From Mesostigma viride (taxonomy: Eukaryota > Streptophyta > Mesostigmatophyceae > Mesostigmatales > Mesostigmataceae), in NCBI GenBank assembly GCA_009746045.1, contig RPFO01000059.1:2519068-2583067 (forward strand): 64,000 nt of DNA. Direction: 5' to 3'. How positions within the stretch are numbered: the first letter of the stretch is position 1; every line of letters starts with the position of its first letter. A program made the position numbers and the translations under genes. Of the stretch, positions 56,059 to 64,000 are shown piece after piece. The notes below the pieces were generated by a model. It was not told where the DNA came from and did not search any database. It worked only from the letters and a program-made list of their open reading frames with translations.

Positions 56059-56742
56059 CTACACGGTGTAAAACAGAACGAGGAGGAGGATAAGAAGGAG
56101 TCTTTTCTTCAAAAACTTTGAGGAATCTATCACAGCCATGTATCTTACTATTTCATTTTCAGTAAATCCCACTCCTATTGTATCCACTGTGTTTATATCT
56201 ATATCCACACTATTATTAGTGATAGGTATCTCCTGTACTTCTAACTGAAGGAACATACATAATAAATATCCATATTCCTTTAGTTCAGAACGCAACTCAT
56301 CATTGGACATTAATACTTCAGGTATAGGTCTTACAGGAGGATCAACAGGTGTAGGAGGAGTAATATCTACCAAGGATAAATTTTCCAATCTATAATGACG
56401 TTCAGGTACCCAGTAAGAGCTATCTGGAAACCAAATGACCATGGTATCATAATTAATAGTAATCTTATTATCCTGGTGCCAATCTAATCCTAGTAATACA
56501 TCAGCGGTAGTGATAGGGCCTATAGTGGCCGTCAGGTTGACAGTACGTCCTTGTATAACCATGGGAAGGGACACCGTACCCGGGGAATGACTGGTGCGAC
56601 CATCAGCATAATGAACAGTAACGGGTTTGGTGTGAGGGGTAGGGACTAGTCCTAAACGCCTAACTAGGGCCTCGCTCACAAAGGAGCTAGCCGCACCGCT
56701 ATCTACCAACACAGAGACATTCAAGAGTTCATCAGCATGCAA
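56059..56742 (-). CDS. Retropepsin of the chromovirus
   Basis: VLVDSGAASSFVSEALVRRLG carries the active-site DSG. GPITTADVLLGLDW contains the conserved I/V-L-L-G strand. The rest leads into the RT linker. Processes the polyprotein in active relatives. Confidence 0.8.
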   Translation of the reverse strand: MHADELLNVSVLVDSGAASSFVSEALVRRLGLVPTPHTKPVTVHYADGRTSHSPGTVSLPMVIQGRTVNLTATIGPITTADVLLGLDWHQDNKITINYDTMVIWFPDSSYWVPERHYRLENLSLVDITPPTPVDPPVRPIPEVLMSNDELRSELKEYGYLLCMFLQLEVQEIPITNNSVDIDINTVDTIGVGFTENEIVRYMAVIDSSKFLKKRLLLILLLVLFYTV

Positions 56743-57032
56743 GAAGGGTCTACAACAGTGTGAGGGACGGTTAAACCACCATTCAAGAACATAAGAGGAC
56801 GCACACGTAGTGGTAGGGAAGATTCAGCTCCTACAGAGGTTATAAAAACAGGCAGGCAAAAATTTTTATCTGGGGTACTATCTAAGGACCTGTCCAGGTT
56901 ACCCCCGGCTGACAGGCCTACTGTTCCCCCTCCCCCCCCAAATCCATAGGAACTAACCCCGAAGAAGACCCTGGCGAAAAAGCCACTGCTGGAGGGTCAC
57001 GAGGGAGCGAAGAGGGTGCGGGAGCCTGATTA

Positions 57033-58652
57033 TCATAGGGGAACCCTGGGGCCTGTCTGCACAGCATTCAGCCTACTAGGGGTAGCTGAGGGAATGCGTC
57101 CTGAAGTAGGACGAATAGGAGCACGCTGAGGGGTACGAGGAGGGCGAGCGTCGGGATGAGGGGGAGCACCCGAAAGGAACTTGGGGCACTCACGTTTAAG
57201 ATGACCTACTTCCTTACAATGATAGCATGTGATATGAGAGACATCAAGGGCTGAAAGGTCAGTAACACAGATATCTAATTCTTCTACATAGGAGTTCTCC
57301 TCCTCAGGGGTAAGGATAATATTATTAATACGGGAACGGGTAGGAAGAGAAGGGGTGGTGAAGAAATCTGCTACACGCAAGAGATGCTGGCGCACATGCT
57401 TGAGGGGCAGATCAGTAAAACGGTAGGCAGAGAACTGGCGCTTGACTTCACGTAATAAGGGTCTACTGAGGCCTTGGAGGAAGCGAGCACGTACTTCTGC
57501 ACCCGACAAATCCCTAATTCGTACCATCTGAGCATCAAACTCTTTCATATACTCCTTAAATGATTTAGTACCCTGCTGCAAGGTACCAAAGGCTAATCTA
57601 TCCTGCCAATCTGAATCAGGAGGGACTAAATGGTTCTCTAAACGCTTAAACAATTCTGCTACAGAGTTAGGGTAGGCATGAGAGGCCAAAGACTCACACT
57701 GAATGAGGTTAGCAAGCTCAGGAGTAATACAGGTTGTAAGATAGTGAGGAACTAATACAGCATCAGAAAGACGCCATCTATTATGATTCTGCCACGACTC
57801 CGTGTTCTGGGTAAGCAACATAATAAAGGTGAAAAACTGTTGAGGGGTAGACTTGACATCCAGCTTGGGAAGGTTAGCAAAGAGGGGAAGAGCAGGGGGC
57901 TTAGGGGGATTAGAAGAGTCAGTTTTTCCCATAGGGCCACTATCTTCCACTGCTACATAAGCGGGATAGAAGGAAGGAAGAGGAAAAGTCTTGGGTAGGG
58001 GTCTAGAAGGGGCCACCGTTTCAGGCTGGTGCCCATAAGAGAAGGGGACAGTATATTGCTCACGAAGAGAGGAATAGGCAAAATGATCATAATTTCTATC
58101 ATCTAGGGCATGGTGCTGAAATCACTATTAACTTCTAAATCAGCCACACGGGTAGGGACCTGGGCTGCCTCATAGGCCGTCTCAGGGTAGGACCAGGAAG
58201 CAGGTGGGTAAAAGGGAACTGCACTAGGGCGCCCAGAAGGACCGACAGGGGCAGAGGCACGACCCGTGTTAAGAGCAGGCATGGAAGGCACAGGGTGGGA
58301 AGGAGGCCTAAAACATTGTTAGTTAGTGAGGACCTGCTGGAGGGTTGAGCCAAGGTTGCAGGAGGGGCAGGGGCCTGGTTCAGGGTAAGGGAAGGGTCAT
58401 CACTAAATCTGACTTGCATACGTTGACGTTGTTCATAGGTAGGAGGGGTAAGTGAGGGACGACGGCGACCACCAGCAACAGGAGAAGGAGGTGAGGTACG
58501 AAGATTACCTTGAGGAGTGAGATGGTGCACCGTTTCAAGTGAGTCCCGTCGGTTACCACGATTGTTGTTATGGTTGTTATATTATTATTATTATTACTCA
58601 TAGTAGGAGTATTGGTAGGTATAGGCGACATGTTACCACCCACTGGATCCAT
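57033..58652 (-). pseudogene. Gag of the chromovirus (several frameshifts in the N-terminal third)
   Basis: The main frame, 57033-58016, has the retrotransposon gag core (SVAELFKRLENHLVPPDSDW, GTLQQGTKSFKEYMKEFD, RFLQGL) and one zinc knuckle, CYHCKEVGHLKREC. The likely start is MDPVGGNMSP at 58652; the Pro-rich N-terminal part passes through at least three frames (58380-58652, 58135-58530, 58103-58291). An (ATT)n tract at about 58575-58596 is one break point. Confidence 0.75.
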
Positions 58653-58773
58653 TTTTATTTAAGTAAATGATCAAATCTAACTGAAAGCAACAAGGATAAA
58701 GGACAAGGCCTAATTAAGGCAAGGAAAGAAAAGAAAAAGCTTTTAATGGCTTAAAAGAAGGAAACAATTTAAA

Positions 58774-59165
58774 TCAATCCTTTTTAACAACAGTAATGGA
58801 TAGGGAACCGAATTCTAAGGTGAGAGGAGTATCTAAGCTAGATGAGGATGCAGCCCTCTTAGGGGGAGACGAAGGAGGGGTAGCAAAATCTAGAGCTTCT
58901 ACAGGAGGGCGACCATGAGGAGTAGAACGTACGTGTAGGCCTAGATCTGATACGCTATGGTCTATAAGGAATTGTTGAGCTTCCTCGAAGGTAACAAATT
59001 TCTTATACCTAATTACATTATATGTACGATTTTGCACTATCTTCCTAGCATCTGACCAAGAGAGGAAAATGGCTGACCATTGAGGGGTAATAACTACGTA
59101 ATATTAGCTAAACTATTATCACTAGATGAATGGGAAGGCGCAGTAAAAACACGACGTTGACTCAT
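58774..59165 (-). pseudogene. Small ORF with a viroplasmin / RNase H1 N-terminal-like domain
   Basis: From ATG at 59165 the frame is open for 22 codons, then shifts by one base near 59096 and continues to 58774. The second part reads WSAIFLSWSDARKIVQNR, then YKKFVTFEEAQQFL. This follows the pattern of the caulimovirus viroplasmin / RNase H1 N-terminal domain (G-I-(Y/F)-x-S-W-x-x-(C/A)-x-x-x-V ... Y-K-x-F-x-T-x-E-E-A-x-x-F-L), which binds RNA/DNA hybrids. It lies between the LTR and gag, an unusual place. Confidence 0.55.
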
Positions 59166-59543
59166 GATAACTCACCTGGTGTCTTGTGATGTCAAGCTAG
59201 ACGAGTAGGGGTAGGCGACTTAGCTGGACGATCTGGATCACCGAAAGAAGAAGAGGGCGGAATTTCCAGCTCTCGTCCTAAGTCAGCGGCCGGATATCCA
59301 GCGCTCGTCCTAACACAGCGACCCGTAACTCTGCGGGTGCGGCCGTCTAATAAAGCAGCAGCACAAGGAAAAAGGTGTAGGTACTGCGACGCTAATCGTC
59401 TCCGAACAGTAATACTCCCCTATCTAAGACAGGAAACAACCGTAAGCAGGAAAACAAGGCGAAGGACAGGCTAACTACGAAAGGATTTATCCGCTGCGAG
59501 CAGGTCTAGCTTCTAGGTAGAGCGTGTCCCGAAACGGGCAGCA

Positions 59544-59846
59544 CTACTCTCCTAGCTTGAAGGCGACCCGCCCATTACCTATCAAGGAAGTGTCGACTTC
59601 TTGTTCCTGGACGCGGAAGGGGTCTTGAAAAGGTGTATGTGGCAAGGGATAGTCGTCTCGTTCACTACCTACTGAAGTTCCTCCGGAACCATTGTTACGC
59701 CGCGGATATCTACCTCCACCTCTACCTCTAATGGGCCTGATACTACCTAAACTGGTCAGGCCTCCTCTACTCAACCCTCTGGCGAAAGACGAACGTGACG
59801 GAGCTGATCTCAATGCATTAACGTAAGTGTTACTATAATACGCCAT
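59544..59846 (-). CDS. Arg/Gly-rich 100-aa ORF that begins inside the LTR
   Basis: Starts at 59846 within the upstream LTR and reads through the LTR end and candidate primer site. Residues 20-60 are RG-rich (RGLSRGG, RGRGGGRYPRR), like RNA-binding RGG boxes. No family assigned; chance cannot be excluded. Confidence 0.35.
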   Translation of the reverse strand: MAYYSNTYVNALRSAPSRSSFARGLSRGGLTSLGSIRPIRGRGGGRYPRRNNGSGGTSVGSERDDYPLPHTPFQDPFRVQEQEVDTSLIGNGRVAFKLGE

Positions 59847-60264
59847 ACAACCATTTACAAAACCCGTTTACTCCAGGAATAGAGGAAGGAAACACAACTA
59901 CACTGCCGTGACCCAAGCCTAAATGTGTTAATTCATTTAACACACGCCGAGTGCACACACAAGGGGTAGAACGCGCATAAATGGTCACCAACGGTCCAAC
60001 ACGCTCGGGCCGACATGGCCCTCGCCTACAGATGCACGCTGGTCCACTACATCTACTGATGCACGCTGGTCCACTACATTCTACCACAGGATCAGGACCA
60101 CTAGTAAAGTACGCGGCGCGGCGCCCAACGGCACCCAATGTACCACAGTACTGTTACGAGGACAATAATGTCCCGGTAGGAGCCTAAACGTAAACCTAGG
60201 GACAACTGAGGCAAAAGACCTAATTTACGTCCGTAACTACAACGAATTGTTACGCGACGTAACA
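59693..60264 (-). repeat. 5' LTR of the chromovirus
   Basis: 572 bp; matches 45726-46298 with about five differences. Confidence 0.95.
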
Positions 60265-61251
60265 TTAGGACTGGGTTGTGTGGAGCCAGTGGACCTAGTC
60301 CCAAGGGATGGCCGGTTGCTTCGTTTCAAATGGACCTTCCAGATGAAGCCGGTCATTCCCGGCACTGACAGGAAAGTAGAGTTTGCTAGACCTGTGGTGC
60401 TAGAATTTTCTGGATCTTCTGACCTGCCCTCCTCAGCCCTGACTGCCCCGGGCTTAAATAAAGACACTTGGCGATTGTTATTAGTGTGCTTTCATCTCGG
60501 GCGCCTCAACAAAGGCTTGCCGCATGGCTCCGCGGTGCTGGATTTTTCTAAGGCCTTCCTTAACGGGGATTCAGTCAGATGAGACGGCTAAATTGTGGGA
60601 GGGCACCACACCGCTGTATGTTACAGTAGGACACCCAAGATGTGGGAACCTATTGTGGGCAAGAAGTTCATGAGGTTGGTGAAGGCTGTGGATGGGACCG
60701 TGGCCGGGCCGCGGGCGTGGCGCAAGAGTTTAGAGCGCCTTCTACTTAACCGCGCACGCATGATGTACAGCGACCTGGACCCCTCCTTGTTTGTTGGTGT
60801 CTGGAAGGGGGGGCTCGTGTTTGTTTTCGTGCATGCGGATGACTGTGACTGCCTGGGGCCACGGGAGTGGATTGTGTGGTTCCATTCGCTCGTGCACTCA
60901 GTGTACCCTGTGGGCAAGCTCGTCTTTAGGGAGCCGGGCAAGATCGTGCCCTTCATGGGTATGGACACTATTCTCGATCACGATGAGCAAGGGCAGTGGG
61001 TCATGTTGCTGCATCCTAAGGGTAGCTATGTCCCCGACCTGGTCAAGGAGGTCGTGGCCCGCACTGGGCCTATCCTTCCCTCTGAGTGTGGTGCGCTGCG
61101 TGGCAAACTCAATTGGCTTGCGTGTACCACGAGCCCTGACTTGGCTGTCCTTAGTCGGTTGACAGACGATGTTCTCTGCTTGTTGGCCCGCCCGGTTGTA
61201 GCTGAGTATGTGCAGGCCTCACCGGGGTTCAATGGTCCTGCAGGGTGTTGA
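60265..61251 (+). pseudogene. Copia-type reverse transcriptase of the outer element (broken)
   Basis: The sequence resumes after the TTAGG duplication, in frame with the end of the left part (45592-45725). VPRDGRLLRFKWTFQMK and VLDFSKAFLNGDSV correspond to the W-x-x-K and V-x-x-A-F-L-N-G motifs of Copia RTs; the catalytic Y-V-D-D appears as VHADD in a second frame (60595-61251). A stop and a frame break near 60580 separate the two. Altered YVDD plus breaks mean no activity is expected. Confidence 0.7.
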
Positions 61252-61781
61252 CTGGGACAAGCCCATCGAGCTAGGGGCTTATTGTGACAGTTCTTTGGAT
61301 GCGCGGGTGCTCCCCAAGATGCGTGGTAGGTGTGCGGCTGTTAGCTATATCTCAAACGCTGAACAATCTGCGCCATCCTCCATCTTTGCGTGGTTCTCAC
61401 GTCTCCACCGCCGTGTGTATGTGGGGTCGGACACCGCCGAGGCGCGTGCGTACTGCGAGGCTGCAAGTGAGCTCGCGTATTTCCACGCGCTATATACTCT
61501 GCTGGATCCTCAAGCTGGGCGGTCTCACCACACGCATCGATCGCGTCATGCGCACCGACAGCCAAGCGCTGGTGGACTTCATTGAGAACCCCTACGCTCG
61601 CACGAGAGACCTTGACTTCCTCCGGGTGAAGGAATTTTCTGATGCGCTCCATACCGAGCACATGGCAGGCGACCAGAATTGCTCGGATGCTCTTACCAAG
61701 CTCTATAGCTCCACCAAGGCACAGTATACTCTTCTTAGGCACCAAATGAACAATATGTCGCTGGGTCAGCCACGGCACTAG
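61240..61781 (+). pseudogene. Copia-type RNase H of the outer element (frameshifted)
   Basis: ELGAYCDSSLDARVLPKMRG, SDTAEARAYCEAASELAYFH, and, after a frame change near 61510, MRTDSQALVDFIENP and KEFSDALHTEHMAGDQNCSDALTK. These follow the D ... E-A-E-Y ... D-S-x-x-A ... A-D-x-x-T-K order of Copia RNase H. Confidence 0.7.
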
Positions 61782-62000
61782 TTGAGATGTCGTGGAGTGT
61801 GAATGGCCCCTTGACTCGGTTTTTACCTTGGTAGGTTTTCCCGGTAGCGATGCTCTGGTGTAATTTGTTTGGCTGGGGATTACCCTCCAAAACCATGTGG
61901 GGCCTAAGGTGCGTTCATGATGGCAAGGCCTGCGCGGCCGTAGTTCTTACAGATTTGAGTATACGCAGTCCTATTGCCACATGAAAAAAGAAAGGGCTGG

Positions 62001-62505
62001 AGTTGCAATCTGTTGCATGACCGAAATGCGTGTATAAACTGGTGCATGCATAATGGAATGTAAATCTGTGAAACAATACTCACAATTGCTGCACACAGCT
62101 TGTGTGCATGACCATGGTGGCAGTATAGCCAAGTTGATGCATTATAATTAGTGGTCACGCTGACTGTCGAGCACTGACTGTCGGTCAGGCTGTTGAAGTC
62201 GTGCCAAGGATTGATGAGATAAAACACCCCTTCAGCGGGCAGAAAAATACGGCAATATTCCATGCTAATGGATATTTGTAAATGGCTCTAGAAGCGTCTA
62301 GAAGCATTGTGCAACGCTGGCGTAACGCTAGTTCAGTGTGCCTCTTGGACATCGATCACTAATGCACATGAAATGTGATTGGTGCAATGTCGATAAGGCC
62401 TATCGCAATCTCGGGGTTGCACACATGACTTGTAAACATATAAATTGATAATAAACCCAGGCACTGAGTGCCGCATTCTTGCAAACATCATTCTCATTCA
62501 CAACT
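62001..62505 (+). repeat. 3' LTR of the Copia-like element
   Basis: 505 bp; matches 42169-42671 with a few substitutions and two small indels. Confidence 0.9.
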
Positions 62506-62989
62506 CCGCCCACAGGACACAGAGCGGCGGCCCAGACTGCATCGCGGATGCCAAGGCGCGCGCGCCTGCCAAGCGATCGCAATCAGGGCAAGGAAATGTG
62601 CCGGTACCACCAAGTTGACCAGCTCGGCGGCCGGCGGCAGACCCTGGTGGAGCACACTGCCATGGGGACGGTGCGGCGCGCCGGTCGATCAGCCTTGACC
62701 GCTGGTTGGCCCCGACAATGTTTCCAATTGCATGACAACGGGTTGGGGCTCGCGCTGGCCCTCCCCCCCGCCGCAGTTCACCCCGAGACGGCCACCCGTC
62801 TTGGTGAGTTGGCCGGTGTTGCTGGACCCCCCCCGCCGCCCGCGGCGCCCTCCTCGGCCGCGGACTACCAAGTCCTCGATCGCCTTGAAGGAGCCGGCTG
62901 CCTTGCATGCCATCATGCACTGAACGACGTCGTCCAGCCCTTCACTTTAGAGGATTCAATTGGACGGCGCCCTTCAGTTGCTCGCTAGT
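62506..62989. other. GC-rich stretch between LTR and LINE, no gene seen
   Basis: Open frames on both strands without motifs; Pro-rich runs at 62825-62860 come from poly-C. Confidence 0.35.
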
Positions 62990-64000
62990 TGCGGTTATTA
63001 TTATATGTACTACGATGTGGCGCCGGTCGGTGCATGCCGACCACCTTTCGGCCGAGCTGCTCTTGATCGACCTGGCGATGCGGGAGCTTCTGAGCACTCG
63101 GGCGTTCTGCAACCGTGTTCTGCATGCTCTCTCAGTGATATGAGCCTCCGCCTGCTGAGTGGCAGACGGGCATCCGAGTCATGCTGTACAAGAAGTGTTA
63201 ATTCTGCTGCTGACCCCGGTAGCTATCGGGGTGTCAGACTGCCTCCATGCAGTGATTGCAGTCTGAGCGCCGCGCTGAAGGTTTTCATGCGCATGATGCT
63301 GCACAGGCTCCGCGCTGCGCTGGACCCACACCTGCTGGGTGAGTCTCAAATGGGTTTCCGTTACTAGTAGTGCCAGGCCATAACACTGTCACATGGCTGT
63401 GTTTGTCGCGCGCCGGCTGGTGGAGGAGGTGCGTCGCATATTTTGCCCTGATGGTTTTCCGCTCGGGTCAGACTTCATTTTTGTCGACTATACATCAAGG
63501 CTTTTGACACGTCGTCCTCTGCTGGGAGGCTCTTTTGGCCATCCTAACTAGCTCTGGACCGCGTGCCACCACGGCATTTCTTGCTGCATGCCATTCCGGC
63601 CGGCAGTCTCAGTACGAGGGTTCACAGGCAGTAGTGCGGTCGACCGTGGAAGGCACCACCCCACCATTTGTCCATTTCCCCTTTACAACGCGGTGTGGCA
63701 AGGTTGTGTCCTGTCCCCATATCGGTTTATAATGATTCTCGTGGATCACGTCATGCGCCATGGGCACGTACGCGCGCGCTTTGCCGCCATGAAGAGGTTT
63801 GAGCCTGGCCGGCTTGGACATCCTTACTGAATACCGGCCAGTGAAGGCGGCGGTGGCCCTGTCTATTGCCTGTCCGAACTCCGACCTGATTTATGCGGAT
63901 GATACCACCCTCATCGAGCGCCCCGAGCACATTCAGACCTGGCTGGACTGTCTGGGCTTGGAGGCTTGGGCGGTAGGGCTGGAGATTAGCGTCAAAACCG
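62990..64000 (+). pseudogene. LINE reverse transcriptase, frameshifted, cut by the window end
   Basis: Ordered motifs in changing frames: HADHLSAELLLIDLAMRELL, ALKVFMRMMLHRLRAALDPH followed by LGESQMGFR, AVWQGCVLSPYRF, and the catalytic LIYADDTTLIERPEHIQTWL near 63885-63945. The last motif resembles that of the minus-strand LINE (36042-37560), and the second matches 29980-30270, so all three belong to one or two closely related families. Confidence 0.8.

Larger units (their letters stand above)
45726..60264 (-). mobile_element. Ty3/gypsy chromovirus nested in the Copia-like element
   Basis: LTRs at 45726-46298 and 59693-60264 run TGTTACG...CGTAACA, differ at about five sites, and are flanked by TTAGG (45721-45725 and 60265-60269). 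Coding is on the minus strand: two small ORFs, gag, protease, RT, RNase H, integrase, chromodomain, then an extra ORF. A G-rich polypurine tract adjoins the downstream LTR (46299-46311 on plus). TGGTTCCGGAGG right after the upstream LTR is the candidate primer site. Two further elements are inserted within it (47770-48395 and 49955-53037). Confidence 0.92.
42169..62505 (+). mobile_element. Copia-like LTR retrotransposon, split by a nested Ty3/gypsy element
   Basis: LTRs at 42169-42671 and 62001-62505 begin AGTTG and end CAACT; I count only a few substitutions and small indels between them (about 98% alike). A polypurine tract, AAAAAAGAAAGGGCTGG, abuts the 3' LTR (61984-62000). The outer flanks GCGCC and CCGCC are an imperfect candidate target duplication. 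Without the inner element the coding part is about 4.8 kb: gag, integrase, protease-like, then RT and RNase H. Several frame breaks make it non-functional. Confidence 0.85.

Overview
This is nuclear DNA of a eukaryote with spliceosomal introns, not a bacterial or organelle locus. Two long multi-exon genes can be followed exon by exon with matching phases at every junction. The rest is intronic or intergenic DNA and a dense pile of transposable elements. A microalga of the green lineage is my best guess: GC-rich genes, long TG/CATG-rich introns with strong GTGAG donors and GCAG acceptors, UGUAA motifs after the importin stop, and a probable organelle-targeted M32 peptidase. I cannot name the species.

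Layout. 1-171 holds the tail of an unrecognised reading frame; 172-3728 has no gene I recognise. 3729-14043 (minus) is a 13-exon M32 metallocarboxypeptidase (carboxypeptidase Taq family), 590 aa. 14044-16298 is the divergent intergenic region, carrying a probable retroposon with a 16-bp target duplication. 16299-29435 (plus) is a 13-exon importin-5 (Kap121/RanBP5 type), 1112 aa. Each gene carries a short non-autonomous hAT transposon in one intron (8539-9619 and 19160-20636), and the two have related ends and perfect 8-bp target duplications. 29436-42168 is repeat-rich intergenic DNA with LINE fragments on both strands, microsatellites, a tRNA-like fragment and a probable inverted-repeat element (39741-41484).

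42169-62505 is a nest of retrotransposons. A plus-strand Copia-like element was entered by a minus-strand Ty3/gypsy chromovirus (45726-60264, target duplication TTAGG). That element was entered twice more: by a gag-only LTR element (49955-53037, CTAGG) and by a 626-bp double fold-back element (47770-48395, GCCGC). LTR divergence falls from the outer to the inner elements, which agrees with the nesting order. 62506-64000 ends in another LINE fragment.

The two host genes have unrelated jobs: importin-5 carries cargo into the nucleus, and M32 peptidase trims peptides. They share only a head-to-head arrangement. The most unusual things here are: tandem repeats in the importin gene that begin at or copy splice sites, including a 27-bp in-frame array in which unit after unit carries a donor; an extra GC-rich third ORF after pol in the chromovirus; a short viroplasmin/RNase H1-N-like ORF before its gag; the palindrome-of-palindromes fold-back element; and the gag-only element with apparently identical LTRs.
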